From NCBI GenBank assembly GCA_964019055.1, contig OZ025206.1:21842078-21906077 (forward strand): a stretch of 64,000 bases of DNA, in the 5' to 3' direction. A program made the translations under genes and the position numbers. Positions 1-10,889 of this stretch are shown here, one piece after another. The stretch's first letter is position 1. Every line of letters starts with the position of its first letter. The notes under the pieces are model-generated. The model worked only from the letters and a program-made list of their open reading frames with translations. It was not told the origin of the DNA and did no database searches. The DNA comes from Anthopleura xanthogrammica. Its lineage: Eukaryota; Cnidaria; Anthozoa; Actiniaria; Actiniidae.

Positions 1-16
1 TCATCATCATCATCAT

Positions 17-73
<57 letters not shown>

Positions 74-195
74 TATCATCATCATCATTATCATCATCAT
101 CATCATCATCATCATTATCATCATCACCATCACCACTATCATCATCATCATCATCATCATCATCACCACCAACACCATCATAATCATCACCATCA
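1..195. repeat. (CAT)n/(ATC)n trinucleotide microsatellite
   Basis: Nearly pure CAT/CAC trinucleotides with occasional TAT and CAC interruptions, running from the window edge. Shorter versions sit in the same place, just 3' of the related receptor genes at 6.55, 25.1 and 44.04 kb, so it is part of the duplicated unit. Confidence 0.95.
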
Positions 196-278
196 TACTA
201 TACTACACCACTTGAATTCTCCTGCTTTACGGAGTCTAGGCTGTCCTCTTCTGCCATTCGCTTACAAAGACTCTTTTC

Positions 279-1151
279 TCAGCAAAGAACCTTTTTGACC
301 AAAACCTTAAATCTTGAGCTTTGAAAGCTAAACAGATACGGGTCCAGAGCAGCGTTAGTTGAGGCAACCAATGCTGTTATAACTAATGCAGATCTGGACA
401 CAAATCTAAGTACGGAGTAGTTGATATATATTGGACTCCAGCAGACAACATAAGAAACAACTACAGCAAGAACACACCAAGTGACTTTCTTTTTCTTCTT
501 TCTCTCGGTGATCTCTCGATCTCCTGTAGGTTCGACTGTTTGCTTGCACCAGAGGGACATGCATATCTTGGTCAGGAAAAACACCATCAAAACTATGTTA
601 CATACTGATTCTATCAGAAGGAATAAGGAATGGCCCTTAAGGAACGTTGAAATGGCAATGAGGTCGCAGAAAAGATGTTCACTGTCCGATTCTCTTTTCA
701 GGTGAGCATGAACAAATAAGGGTGATGCAACAACTGCAGCATATATCCAAGACACCACAACGAGCACTTTGACGATCTTCGGGGAGAAACGTTGACGGAA
801 GGTGTGAGGACGACAAACAGCAAAGTATCGTTCAACTGACAAACAAATCATAGTGAAAACACTAGCTCTGGACGCCATCCAAGCGATGTTACTTTTGAAC
901 AGTAGTTTACACAGCCAGTCACCAAGAACTCCATCTGGCATGGAATGACGGACGAAAGGCAGGAATATGAACTCAGGAGCAAGAAAAACACCAAATAAAA
1001 GGTCTGCCACAGCCAAGTTTAACAACAGATAGTTTGTGGATGTTTTCATTCCTCGTTCCTTGGTGATGATGTAAATAACGAGGGAGTTTCCTGCTATATT
1101 GAAGACAAGAACAACAGTAAAAAGGATAGCAAAAACGATATATTGATACAT
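279..1151 (-). CDS. G1: class A (rhodopsin-like) GPCR, peptide-receptor-like
   Basis: Predicted seven-helix plasma-membrane receptor of 290 residues in a single exon. It shows GN at 21-22 (TM1), LAVAD ending at Asp50 (TM2), GDWLC with Cys81 (ECL1/TM3), ERY at 107-109, Trp135 (TM4), an ECL2 Cys near 162, a KKKKK run at the ICL3/TM6 border, CWSP (TM6) and DPYLF (TM7). It is nearly identical to G3 and G10. The tail stops after a single Cys: relative to G3, one base is lost in the codons following that Cys, creating TGA and removing the second Cys and the RKESS end. Start: ATG of MYQYIV, immediately after a stop in the same frame. The ligand is unknown. Confidence 0.9.
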   Translation of the reverse strand: MYQYIVFAILFTVVLVFNIAGNSLVIYIITKERGMKTSTNYLLLNLAVADLLFGVFLAPEFIFLPFVRHSMPDGVLGDWLCKLLFKSNIAWMASRASVFTMICLSVERYFAVCRPHTFRQRFSPKIVKVLVVVSWIYAAVVASPLFVHAHLKRESDSEHLFCDLIAISTFLKGHSLFLLIESVCNIVLMVFFLTKICMSLWCKQTVEPTGDREITERKKKKKVTWCVLAVVVSYVVCWSPIYINYSVLRFVSRSALVITALVASTNAALDPYLFSFQSSRFKVLVKKVLC

Positions 1152-1157
1152 TTAAGA

Positions 1158-1380
1158 TTAAAATAACTGTTTCCAATACGATATTTGATTTGCCAAACAG
1201 GGACTCAATTTTTGGCACAATAAATCCAAGACTCGGAAAAATAAAATTCTGCGTTTTCCATTGCAAAAAAAATAACAAGCAACAGCAAACGATGGCAAAT
1301 TTTCTGAGAGAATTAAATTAGCGTTGACAAAACACTCCATGAGTCCCTAAATTTGACGTTCAGTTTTAAGATGATTGGAT
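1158..1380 (-). promoter_or_regulatory. Type I 5' flank of G1: inverted CCAAT box plus conserved upstream ORF
   Basis: On the minus strand a CCAAT box (ATTGG at 1375-1379) is followed by an ATG at 1340 opening a 60-codon ORF (MECFVNANLILSENLPSFAV...) that ends just before the receptor ATG. G3 has the same arrangement, and G10 has it without the stop. A related, shorter peptide lies in the other type I flanks. Whether it is 5' UTR, a translated uORF or a former exon cannot be decided from sequence. Confidence 0.5.
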
Positions 1381-2261
1381 AAAAAAATCTAATTAAATAT
1401 AATATTTCTTGACAAGTAATTACATTGAACAGAAGCATAGAATTTCCCCTCACTTAGATTAACTGTTGTATTATTGTATTTTTTTCTTCTTCTTTTAAAC
1501 TTCTTTTAAACTTCAGCTAGTACAACCAAAGGCTATACAGTGTCTAACCATGATGTTTTTTGATAAGATTTAAGCAAACTATTCATATTAAATCTAAACT
1601 TTAATAATGTTGTAAAAATCTCTATAGTTATTCTTGTAATCTCCCGGGAAGCTCGACCCGATATCCTCGCTCTCACCTACGCTAATATACGAAACCGCTG
1701 CCCATCAAAACTACGGACGTGGAACTGGAATAAGAGCTTCATTGTTTTTATTAACAATTTCCTTGGACCATGCCCATTCAATTTTATTCTGCTTTGTGTC
1801 ATAAAAGTACACACCTTAGTTACCGAGCTTGCCCCTAAAGGCCTTGTGGCGGGGTCTGTGACGTCAAAAAGCAAACTATGGACTTTGCCCTTCAGTTCCA
1901 AGAACTTTTTGGTTACACTAAGTATTTTCCATCTAACAATCAAGGGAAAACATGAAAATCAAAAAGAATGCTTTATTAAACGATACGGCAAATTAGTGGT
2001 TGTGTACTGCTGAGCCGTACCGTATCTTACCGTAGCCGCAACTACACGGCTCAGAGTACATAGCTGAAACGGCAATAGGAAGCCATTTCAAAGTCACCGC
2101 ACGGCGTGTCGTACCATGTTCGTGCTGTAAGACAGTTCCGTATGTTTCTGCATATGTGGATTTGTCACACTAGACAATAGGTAAATATGCATAATCTGTG
2201 CATGTGGAAAAAAACGAAGTCCACGAAACTAATACTTGTGAGAGCGTTTTTATACGTATAT
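1381..2261. other. Intergenic, no gene recognised
   Basis: AT-rich sequence with short spurious ORFs only. The part from 1630 to 2160 is more GC-rich and has no paralogue in this window. I see no coding or RNA signature. Confidence 0.5.
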
Positions 2262-2365
2262 AATAATAAATAATATAATAAATAATAAATGAGAATTAAC
2301 AGTGGAATCCACCGAGTGGCTCTTCCTCCACTGCATTCCAATTGGAATTTACAAGTTGATTTTTG
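2262..2365 (-). mobile_element. 3' tail fragment of a SINE
   Basis: An (AATAA)-type tail followed by a stretch containing GGAATCCACCGAGTGG and CCTCCACTGCATTCCA matches the 3' part of the fuller SINE at 29824-30100. The tRNA-like head is absent. Confidence 0.5.
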
Positions 2366-2528
2366 TTGTATATTATACGTTCAAACATCAAATGAAAACG
2401 TATCAACTTTTGTCATCACTGAGGACTTGGAGGATTTGTATTGTAAATCATATCGGTACTTCAGGCCCAGCAAATCCAGGATTTCTTATGGTAAGGTTTA
2501 TGCAACTCCCCAATGACATCGGAAAATA

Positions 2529-2550
2529 CCCCCCCCCCCCCCCCCCCCCC
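2529..2550. repeat. poly-C tract
   Basis: An uninterrupted run of about 22 C residues, one of several long C tracts in this window. The region from here to 3082 contains nothing else I can identify. Confidence 0.9.
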
Positions 2551-3082
2551 AAGATCACCCTGCAAATAGACTATCATTAGGAAAGAGAGTGAATCCATTA
2601 CGATATTTTATTAGTGTGTTTTTAAAATTAATCCACATAAATTCGCTTTTAAATTTAGACGTTATTAAATTATCCAGTTATTATTATAGAAGATATTATA
2701 GAAGGAACACTTAGGGCACCGTGTGGACATTTCTGCAACAGTGTGTTCTATACATGTTACCCGTAATTACGTACAATGAGGAGTGTTTTAGAATCGATAT
2801 TTAATCAATCTATTACATATGAATTGCACACAAGAAAATTCCTCGCGTAAACACGCCTAAAATGTAGCTGGAAATGGCTATATTTCCTCACCAAAAAAAC
2901 TACGACTTTTCCGTGAGGTACTGGCCACATTTGGAAACGTTCCTTGCGAGATTCATAGATGAATTTGCAAAGCACGCGTGACTTCCCTCAGAAACTCTGT
3001 CGCCGTACAGGTAAACAGCAGTTGTGTCGAGTGGCCGATCTCTTGAAAGTTGCATTTTTTTAAATTTATTTTTATTTTTCTT

Positions 3083-4027
3083 TCACGCCGATATATCTTG
3101 ATTGTTATCGTTATATTCGCTGGAATTTACAATCCTACTTACTCTGGAGCTGCGACAGCTGTTTCTTTTAAAGATACTTTTAAAGTTAGAAAAACGGTAC
3201 AATAACGGGTTCAGTGCAGCATTTACAACCATCATCAGTACTGATGCACTAAAATGTCCTGGAGAATTTGAACGAAATTGATTAGAAAATACGAATAGTA
3301 TATAAACGATGTAGCAAGGCATCCAACACAGCAGAAAGGCGACAACTACAGCAAGAACACACAAAGTGACTTTCTTTTTCTTCTTTCTCTCCGTGATCTC
3401 TCGTTGTCCTGTAGGTTCGATGGTCTTCTTGAACCAGAGAGAAATGCAAATCTTTACTAAGGAAAAAATCATCAATAAAACTGAAATACCCATTTCTATG
3501 GCTAAAGTTATGGCGTGCAGCTTGCTTATCAACTCCAATTGTTTGCAAACTACTTTGTTGGAAACATCGCGCTTTAACCAAATTGAAACCGGTAAAGACC
3601 ATAAAAAAGAATAAATCCAGGATATCAAAATGAAGATTTTGGTATTTCGCAGGGAAAATCGTTGACGAAAGGAGTGAGGACGACAAACAGCAAAGTATCG
3701 TTCCATTGATAAAGCCAAGATGGTGAATAAAGAAACGGCGGCCGCCATCCAGGCAATGTTACTAGATAGCACCAGTTTACACAGCCAGTCCCCAAGAACT
3801 CCACCTGGCACGGAATGACGGAAGAAAGGCAGGAATATGAACTCAGGAGCAAGGAAAATACCAAATAAAAGGTCTGCTACAGCCAAATTCAACAGGAGAT
3901 AGTTTGTGGATGTTTTCATTCCTCGTTCATTGGTGATGATGTGAATAACGAGGGAGTTTCCTGCTATATTGAAGACAAGAACAACAGAAAACAGGACAGA
4001 ATAAACGATATATTGCAACTGATACAT
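3083..4027 (-). CDS. G2: divergent class A GPCR with canonical NPxxY
   Basis: 314 residues, starting at the only ATG (MYQLQYIV) in the open frame; the frame is open further upstream but only with non-ATG codons. TM1, TM2 and ICL3 match the rest of the array (AGNSLV, LAVADLL, RKKKKKVT), but the body differs: ECL2 reads SNKVVCKQ, TM6 is CWMPC and TM7 is NAALNPLLY, the canonical NPxxY that the other members lack. The C-tail is longer (about 30 residues after TM7), Ser/Asn-rich and lacks the Cys pair, so membrane anchoring and arrestin contacts may differ. Pseudogene G18 is its closest relative in the window. Confidence 0.9.
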   Translation of the reverse strand: MYQLQYIVYSVLFSVVLVFNIAGNSLVIHIITNERGMKTSTNYLLLNLAVADLLFGIFLAPEFIFLPFFRHSVPGGVLGDWLCKLVLSSNIAWMAAAVSLFTILALSMERYFAVCRPHSFRQRFSLRNTKIFILISWIYSFLWSLPVSIWLKRDVSNKVVCKQLELISKLHAITLAIEMGISVLLMIFSLVKICISLWFKKTIEPTGQREITERKKKKKVTLCVLAVVVAFLLCWMPCYIVYILFVFSNQFRSNSPGHFSASVLMMVVNAALNPLLYRFSNFKSIFKRNSCRSSRVSRIVNSSEYNDNNQDISA

Positions 4028-4135
4028 CCTGCATCGAAATATCTGTTTCCAAGTGAGAAGAAGTGAGATATGGCAAAGAATCCAATTCTTTTTTATAATT
4101 CTCGCTTTCCAGAAAAGATGTTTAGGTCCACATTG

Positions 4136-4275
4136 AAAAAAGAAAAAAAAAACACTCAATCGACAGCAAAGATGCCAATTGTCCTGAACGAATCAAATTA
4201 GCATCATAGTTAGCAATGACAACGCGATCCATGTGTCGCAAAATGCTAACGTTCAGATTTATACTGATTGGATAC
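4136..4275 (-). promoter_or_regulatory. Type I 5' flank of G2
   Basis: ATTGG at 4267-4271 (CCAAT box on the coding strand) and an upstream ATG at 4232 opening a short ORF (MDRVVIANYDANLIRSG...) like those ahead of G5, G9, G11 and G15. A small deletion shifts the end of this copy. Confidence 0.45.
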
Positions 4276-5744
4276 TAAAAAAAAATCAAATCCAATTTTA
4301 GAAAATAACTTCATTCATTCGAGTAATTACTGTACATAAATACATGAGCAAAACTGACAACTAGTTACCTTATTCACATCTGCATTCGTACGATGTTCAT
4401 TTACATCTATTGGAAAAGTCTGATCACTGAGCGCATAATCAGAAAGCTAAGAGGAAAGTATTACCTGATCTAGGAACTAGAAATATTTCCTACAGTATTC
4501 CTAGAAAAAAAATTGAAATTATCCATATGTTTTCAATAATTATCTGTATGTAATTGCAGTCAGTGTTGCTGAATTACACCGTCTTGTTATGGGTCGGAAA
4601 TATTAAATGTAAGCAAAATAAAGGAACAGATGTCGATCCTTGGGTAATAATGACTAATGAACGGAGATTGATGCCACAAAGAACAAATCTTACGGATTAA
4701 AAATTGCTATTACTAAAGGATCATCAAAGACACCCGATAAATAAAGTAAAGAAACCGAGGACAATCTTTTTGCAAATCTAAACTTCAAACTAAAATAGCT
4801 TTCCTATGATTGTGATGGGTGTGAAGAGAATATCCCCTTAAACCACAGCTACTGTCCATGAAAGATGAGTTGTTGGATATTTATTGGAATATTGTACAGG
4901 GGATATATGCAGCTGACTGGACCTTGGCAACGGTGGCATGTAAGATAAATACAATATTAACAGGGAAGAAAAGGTGTTATAAGATAATTTAAGGTAGATA
5001 CATGTTGACAACTACTTAATAAAACCGGCTTACTATCGGCTAAGACTCTCCATGATCAAAGACTCAGTCTTGCTTAATAAATAACAAATTACAAATTGCT
5101 TTGATCGAGCGTGTACGTATTCCTTCATTAAAGCCTTGAAGGTTGCTAGAGAAGTATTTTCCTTACAGTCAATCTAAGAAAACCGTGAACACCTAGAATA
5201 TTTCTGGAATGTTTATTGTTTTCTAACCAATCAGATGCGAGAGTTACAAACCACTAAAGATCACTATCACCGAACTAGACGGATTGTTTTCAACGTATGA
5301 GTTTTTACATACAGAAATATATATTTCTTTCATGCACATATACTCTAAACAAACCAGAAATAGCTTTGAGATTCAAATATTTTTTTCTTATAATCAAATT
5401 CATACCGTTTAAAAGCTAGTTTGATGATAACGATCCGGGTTTCATGCTTGCGCGCTCATCAGACAGACTTTAAAGTCTGTCTGGTGGGTGCGCGGGCGTG
5501 GGGCTTGGGGTGGCGGAGGGCTTGTCTCTTCTTTAATCAGTATATATTTATATTCCATTTGATAACGAATTTTTCGCTAATTACGCTGCTTAGGGTGTTT
5601 TTTTTTTTTTTTTTCTTTTTCTTTTTAAATGTATTTTTTGTCTTGTTTTGCCGTTTTTTGGGGGGAGTTTTTACATAGGGTTAACCTCATAACTTCCTTT
5701 CAAGTCGCCTGAATAAACTATGTATGTATGTAACGATCTTTGGC
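4276..5744. other. Intergenic; partly shared with G5, G9, G11 and G15 flanks
   Basis: Sequence from about 4280 to 4990 recurs upstream of G5, G9, G11 and G15 (for example CTGATCTAGGAACTAG and the GCAGCTGACTGGACCTTGGC block). From about 5100 the sequence is mostly private, with a T-run near 5600. No gene seen. Confidence 0.55.
5460..5483. repeat. Perfect 24-bp palindrome
   Basis: CAGACAGACTTT followed directly by its reverse complement, flanked by GCGC-rich sequence that partly extends the symmetry. It looks like the tip of a foldback or transposon end. Confidence 0.8.
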
Positions 5745-6090
5745 AGCTACTAGCTCTCGCATCTGGTTGGTTAGAAAACAATACTAACAAACATTCCAGA
5801 CCTCTTTTCTTAGTTTGACTGTAATACTGTTATCTAGATTGTTTGATATATTTACTGCTCTATACGTTAAAATGCGTTGGCCTGCAGCAGTTTTGTACAG
5901 AGGTATTCCAGGTTTGAAGTGAGTCGCTTGCTTGTAAAACGACCGTAAACATTGGAGCGCTTGCGAAATTTACTACAAAGATAGCTCAGGGTGAGGTTGT
6001 TTAAACATTTATATGTCATTCTTGCATCCCTATAAACAAGAAGTTCTCTGACAGGAAGCCAGTTAAGCTGGTGTAGTATAGTGGAGTTAC
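5745..6090 (-). pseudogene. Non-LTR retrotransposon reverse-transcriptase C-terminal relic (copy 1)
   Basis: Minus-strand translation gives LNWLPVRELLVYRDARM, then YKCLNN, YLCSKFRKR and LEYLCTKLLQA. This fits the conserved region after the polymerase domain of cnidarian non-LTR elements (LxWLPV...R, YKCLN, F..R). It is broken by stops and has no upstream polymerase motifs. Two further copies lie at 24262-24600 and 43288-43520. Confidence 0.55.
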
Positions 6091-6257
6091 TTTATTGTAT
6101 TTTATAGAGTTCGTGACTATTTTACTAGAAAGATATAGGATTGCTCGCGCCATTAATCACCTCGACTTTGGTGAATAATTATAGTAAATAACACACAGTT
6201 ATTGGCAAAAAAACACACGGACAAACACAGTGCACATAAAATACTATCTTTACCAAT

Positions 6258-6545
6258 TGCACTCAATATTATCATCAGTAGCGTAGGGAGGGGGGCACAA
6301 GGGTGGACGTGCCCCCCAAAATGTTTTGGTAATTAGGTAATTGTCTGTTTGTGTACCTGTTTTTTTGGATTTTTTTGCCTTTCTATGTACTGGGTACCCC
6401 CCCCCCCCCCTCCCACCTTTCTTAGAGAAAGTTTTATTCCCCATTTCGTCGCAAATATCGCGGATTGTTTTGTTTTTTGTTTTGCTTCGGCAATTTTTGG
6501 CGGAGATGCCCCCCCCCCCCCCCCGAACCTAGGTCTTCGCTACGC
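6258..6545. mobile_element. Repeat with C-rich tracts and GTAGCG ends (copy 1)
   Basis: A roughly 290-bp repeat beginning near AGTAGCGTAG and ending CGCTACGCCCCTGAT, i.e. short inverted ends (CAGGGGCGTAGCG on the other strand) like those of small non-autonomous DNA transposons. It contains two long C runs. Further copies are at 24835-25110 and 43755-44040, carried along in the receptor duplications. Confidence 0.45.
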
Positions 6546-6620
6546 CCCTGATCATCATCACCGTACCACCACCATCATCATCATCATCATCATCATCATC
6601 ACCACCATCATCAAATTCAG
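6546..6620. repeat. (CAT)n microsatellite 3' of G3
   Basis: CATCATCACC-type repeat at the position equivalent to the array at 1-195. Confidence 0.9.
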
Positions 6621-6697
6621 TTAGGACATACTATACTACACCACTTGACTTCTCCTGCTTTTCGGAGTGTCCGCGGTTGTCTTCTTCTGCCATTCGC

Positions 6698-7588
6698 TTA
6701 CGAAGACTCTTTTCTACAGCAAAGAACCTTTTTGACCGAAACCTTAAATCTTGAGCTTTGAAAGCTAAACAGATACGGGTCCAGAGCAGCGTTACTAGAA
6801 GCAACCAATGCTGTTATAGTTAATGCAGATCTGGACACGAATCTAAGTACGGAGTAGTTGATATATATTGGACTCCAGCAGACAACATAAGAAACCACTA
6901 CAGCAAGAACACACCAAGTGACTTTCTTTTTCTTCTTTCTCTCGGTGATCTTCCGCTCTCCTGTGGGTTCAACTGTTTGCCTGCACCAGAGGGACATGCA
7001 TATCTTGGTCAGGAAAAACACCATCAAAACTATGTTACATACTGATTCTATCAGAAGGAATAAGGAATGGCCTTTAAGGAACGTTGAAATGGCAATGAAT
7101 TCGCAGAGAAGATGTTCACTGTCCGATTCTCTTTTCAGGTGAGTATGAACAAATAAGGGTGATGCAACAACTGCAGCATATATCCAAGACACCACAACAA
7201 GCACTTTGACGATCTTCGGGGAGAAACGCTGACGGAAAGTGTGAGGACGACAAACAGCAAAGTATCGTTCAACTGACAAACAAATCATAGTGAAAATCGA
7301 AGCTCTGGACGCCATCCAAGCGATGTTACTTTTGAACAGTAGTTTACACAGCCAATCACCAAGAACTCCATCTGGCATGGAATGACGGACGAAAGGCAGG
7401 AATATGAACTCAGGAGCAAGAAAAACACCAAATAAAAGGTCTGCTACAGCCAAGTTCAACAGCAGATAGTTTGTGGATGTTTTCATTCCTCGTTCATTGG
7501 TGATGATGTAAATAACGAGGGAGTTTCCTGCTATATTGAAGACAAGAACAACAGTAAAAAGGAAAGCAAAAACGATATTTTGATACAT
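6698..7588 (-). CDS. G3: class A GPCR, paralogue of G1 and G10
   Basis: 296 residues, single exon, start at MYQNIV, which directly follows an in-frame stop. Landmarks: Asn22, Asp50, Cys81, ERY 107-109, Trp135, ECL2 Cys162, the KKKKK run at 218-222, CWSP 237-240, DPYLF 270-274, and a Cys pair 290-291 followed by RKESS, a probable palmitoylation site. TM5 has no proline. It differs from G10 by only a few residues (ICL3 ERK versus ERE), so the two are very recent duplicates. Confidence 0.93.
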   Translation of the reverse strand: MYQNIVFAFLFTVVLVFNIAGNSLVIYIITNERGMKTSTNYLLLNLAVADLLFGVFLAPEFIFLPFVRHSMPDGVLGDWLCKLLFKSNIAWMASRASIFTMICLSVERYFAVCRPHTFRQRFSPKIVKVLVVVSWIYAAVVASPLFVHTHLKRESDSEHLLCEFIAISTFLKGHSLFLLIESVCNIVLMVFFLTKICMSLWCRQTVEPTGERKITERKKKKKVTWCVLAVVVSYVVCWSPIYINYSVLRFVSRSALTITALVASSNAALDPYLFSFQSSRFKVSVKKVLCCRKESS

Positions 7589-7594
7589 ATCAGA

Positions 7595-7820
7595 TTAAAA
7601 TAACTGTTTCCAATAAGATATTTGATTTGCCAAACAAGAACTCAATTTTTGGCACAATAAATCCAAGATTCGGGAGACAAATTCAATTCTGCGGTTTCCA
7701 TTGCAAAAAAAATAATAAGTAACAGCAAACGATGGCAAATTTTCTGAGAGAATCAAATTAGCGTAGACAAAACACTCCATGAGTCCCTAAATTTGACGTT
7801 CAGTTTTAAGATGATTGGAT
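7595..7820 (-). promoter_or_regulatory. Type I 5' flank of G3
   Basis: Same layout as ahead of G1: ATTGG at 7814-7818, upstream ATG at 7780, and a 61-codon ORF ending TAA two codons before the receptor ATG. Confidence 0.5.
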
Positions 7821-9639
7821 AAAAAAATCTAATTAAATATAATAATTCTTGACAAGTAATTACAGTGAACAGAAGCATAGAATTTCCCCTCACTTAGATT
7901 AACTGTTGTATTATTGTATTTTTCTTCTTTTTTCTTCTTTTTTTTTTACTTTTTTTTCTTTTTTTTTTTTTTTCTTTCTTTTTTTTTTATACTGAATATG
8001 AACGAACCACGGAAAGATAAGGGACCAATGAACCTCTTTACCTCCTAAGGATAGGACTAAGGTACCTTTTAGGGGTCATTTTAAAAATTTCCGACGAGCA
8101 TTTCCGCCTCTCCTATGTGGGTAGCGCTTAGTAGCGCTAAAACAAGTCTGCGATCACTGACTAATCTTTCATGATGGAATAAATAACATGTAAAAATAAG
8201 GTTTATTCGTTATATCTTATTTTGAGTAATAATATTGGGGACAATGAGCAAAAAAGTAGGCGTTACACAGTCAACGGCCTCTTGTGTCACGCAAGAAAAT
8301 ACATGCAAAAAGCACAAATTGCGACTTAGCTCATTTTCTAGAAACGCTATTTACCGCCAATTTTATTGCATAAATCTACAAAATAGCTTCTTATCTCAAT
8401 GTAGGATGGTATTTTATAGCTTGGTTAGGTGCCACAAGTAAGAAATTTGCGATCTTCTAAGTCCACTAATCTTAGTTTTTCAAGTCACGCGATCAGTAGT
8501 CTCGATCAGTTAGGATTATTTTCCCCGTACTTTGCACATTCCAAAAAAATATTGCCGTTTCTAGTCAGAGGTTGCACTAAGTTTCAGTTTGAATTTAAAA
8601 AATAAGCTTTCATTTGCAGAAAAACCCGAGGAAACGGACTTCGAAAATCGGCGTCTTTTGACTGATTTGGGGTCGGTTGACAAAAATTCGAATAGCGACT
8701 CGAATATTCAATTTAAAACGATTCTACGTCCAGTCCTGTAGTGAGGATAGATAGTACTTTCGATGGTAAAAATATAAGAGAAATATATTCCTGGAACCGA
8801 GAGGCAGTGGTCCGTTCTTAGAGAGACGCCCTCGTAAATATTGAATGTTCTTTGACAGTTGACTTTAAGGCACAATTTCAGTGCCATTAAACCAGGCTAA
8901 ACCTCCTGTGCAAATGAGTCTGTAGTCAAGATATTTACCAAATGAGAAAAAAGCATATAAAAAGTACTAAGTATGAGTTTCAGGTTACCCATACGGGTAC
9001 TAACCCACCCCAATCGGGCTTGACTTGTTCGAAGCCCAAGATTTTTCCACTAGGCCACCGGTTTAAGGAATTAGCACAACAATAGCCATAAAAACAATGC
9101 GCCAGATAGACTAGATTATTTTCCACTTAAAATCAACGTGCGTTGCAGATAGTGCAAGGGATTAGCTGTAGATATGGTCTGGGGGCCGGCTAGTCTCTCC
9201 CCTGATGCCTCGGCTAGAACATTATGCTGCGTAATTCGTACACCCAAGAGCAGAAGGTGCTTCTGCTTCCGCGATGTCTCTGGGGCATGGCATCGTGGAA
9301 TTAATTTTTTGAATTTCTGTCGGCGCTAATAAGTTCAAACCCAATCGTGCCTGAATTTTTTGTTGTTGTTTTGGGTTTATGTTTTTTTCTTTTTCCTCTT
9401 CTACTGTTGTTGTTGCTTATTTGTTTATTTGTTCTTGCAGACGTTCAGCATTATTTTATCGAAAGATCGCATATATCGACTATTTTCGTTTTGGCATTGA
9501 CTTGCGTTGCTTTGGCGTATGTGCCTTGTCTTGGCTGACCTTCAGTTGGAATGTTTATGCGCTTTGATTTTTATAATTTTTTTTATCCTGCTGCACGTGG
9601 TTTTTCATCAGGTAATCAAGTAACTACGATGATTCTTTT
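7821..9639. other. Intergenic segment duplicated at 26380-28218
   Basis: A T-rich polypyrimidine stretch (7918-7990) is followed by about 1.6 kb nearly identical to the sequence behind G10. Small ORFs inside (for example 8235-8441) recur in both copies but have no recognisable domain, and their conservation is explained by recent duplication. Confidence 0.6.
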
Positions 9640-10506
9640 CTACATACAGCAAAGAGCCTTTTTCACCAAAGCCTTAAATTTCGAACTCTGAAAACTAAAC
9701 AGATAAGGGTCCAGAGCAGCGTTAATAGAGGCAACTAATGTTGATGCAGCTATGTCAGAGAATGATAAGATTCCAAGTAGTAAGTAGTTTATGGTTATGG
9801 GAACCCAACACACTACAAATGTAACAACTACAGCAAGAACACACAAAGTGACTTTCTTTTTCTTCTTTCTGTCGGTGATCTCTCGTTCCCCTGTAGGTTC
9901 AACTGTCTGCTTGTACCAGAGGGACATGAATATTTTCACAGTAAAAAATATAATCAGGGACGAGGAACATATTGTTTCCAACAAAATGTACACCGAATGA
10001 ACTTTACTAGTTGTATGGTTGACGAAGCAGTCTAAATCTCTGTTTAAGTGAATAGTAACAAATAAGGGAGAAGTCACAACAACAGCATATATCCAGGACA
10101 CCACAACGAGCACTTTGACGATCTTTGGAGAGAAACGCTGACTGAAGGAGTGAGGACGGCAAACAGCAAAGTATCGTTCAACTGTTAAACAAACCATAGT
10201 GAAAATCGAAGCTTCGCCCGCCATCCAAGCAATGTTACTTTTGAGAAATAGTTTACACAACCAGTCACCAAGAATTCCATCTGGCATGGAATCACGAAAG
10301 AAAGGCAGGAATATGAACTCAGGAGCAAGAAAAACACCTAATAAAAGGTCTGCTACAGCCAAATTTAACAGCAGATAGTTTGTGGATGTTTTCGTTCCTC
10401 GTTCATTGGTGATGATGTAAATAACGAGGGAGTTTCCTGCTATATTGAAGACAAGAACAACAGTAAACAGCACCGCAAACATAACTTCTTGTGTAGCTGG
10501 GATCAT
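9640..10506 (-). CDS. G4: class A GPCR with type II 5' flank
   Basis: 288 residues, start MIPATQEV. Contains AGNSLV, LAVADLLLG, GDWLCK, an ERY motif, ECL2 DLDCFVNHTTSK with Cys and a glycosylation sequon (NHT), ICL3 TDRKKKKKVT, CWVP and DPYLF, ending in a Cys pair plus Met. The body and 3' flank match G11, but the N-terminal 10 residues and the 5' flank match G17 and G21 instead. This is a body/5'-end chimera with its junction in the TM1 coding region. Confidence 0.92.
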   Translation of the reverse strand: MIPATQEVMFAVLFTVVLVFNIAGNSLVIYIITNERGTKTSTNYLLLNLAVADLLLGVFLAPEFIFLPFFRDSMPDGILGDWLCKLFLKSNIAWMAGEASIFTMVCLTVERYFAVCRPHSFSQRFSPKIVKVLVVVSWIYAVVVTSPLFVTIHLNRDLDCFVNHTTSKVHSVYILLETICSSSLIIFFTVKIFMSLWYKQTVEPTGEREITDRKKKKKVTLCVLAVVVTFVVCWVPITINYLLLGILSFSDIAASTLVASINAALDPYLFSFQSSKFKALVKKALCCM

Positions 10507-10773
10507 GACTGGGATCGTGCACTGAAGTGTAGTCTAATCAACCTGTGCCGAATCTATATCAGAAGTAGGGTTTCAATCTTTTTCGAGTTATGAACTGCCT
10601 TCCAAGTAGTAAGGATGTGTTGCCTTTATTTACGGTTTTCATTGCAATATTACACAGCTTACCTACTCAACCTTCAATTTAGTTTTGTTTTGTTTTTGTT
10701 TTTCATTTCATTTTGCCAAACACTGTTATACTTCATTATTAAGTTTTAATTAAATCATTTTTCAATGGTTCAG

Positions 10774-10809
10774 TATTACAGAGATCAAAGCTGCCTTCAC
10801 TAATATTGG
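10774..10809 (-). promoter_or_regulatory. Type II conserved upstream block of G4
   Basis: TATTACAGAGATCAAAG followed by CTGCCTTCACTAATATTGG, about 270 bp upstream of the ATG. Versions of this block precede seven other loci at 140-290 bp. Function unknown; it may be a promoter or 5' UTR element. Confidence 0.45.
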
Positions 10810-10889
10810 GTTTTTTTTTATTAAAACTAGTCAATGTCCATTTTTTCACAGCAGCAGAAAGTGATTGCCCAGTCCCCTGATCACAATAC

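Noticed and set aside
1..195. Possible CRISPR-like array
   Set aside because: Simple trinucleotide repeat without spacers; the window is eukaryotic.
481..705. Plus-strand ORFs beginning MTFFFFFLSVISRSPVG opposite most receptors
   Set aside because: They are the complement of the conserved KKKKK/ICL3 codons, so their repetition reflects the receptor sequence and not a second gene family.
4028..4159. N-terminal extensions of G2, G6-G8, G11-G13 and G16 in the same open frame
   Set aside because: No ATG in the extended part (only TTG or GTG), so the first ATG was used as the start.
6341..6624. Proline-rich ORFs at 6.3, 24.9 and 43.8 kb
   Set aside because: They are translations of C homopolymers in a transposon-like repeat.
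8235..8441. 68-codon plus-strand ORF repeated at 26799
   Set aside because: Conservation is explained by duplication, and composition does not look coding.
8985..9062. Possible tRNA-like sequence (GTTCGAAGCCC)
   Set aside because: No acceptor stem or A box could be paired; the stretch is part of the duplicated intergenic segment.
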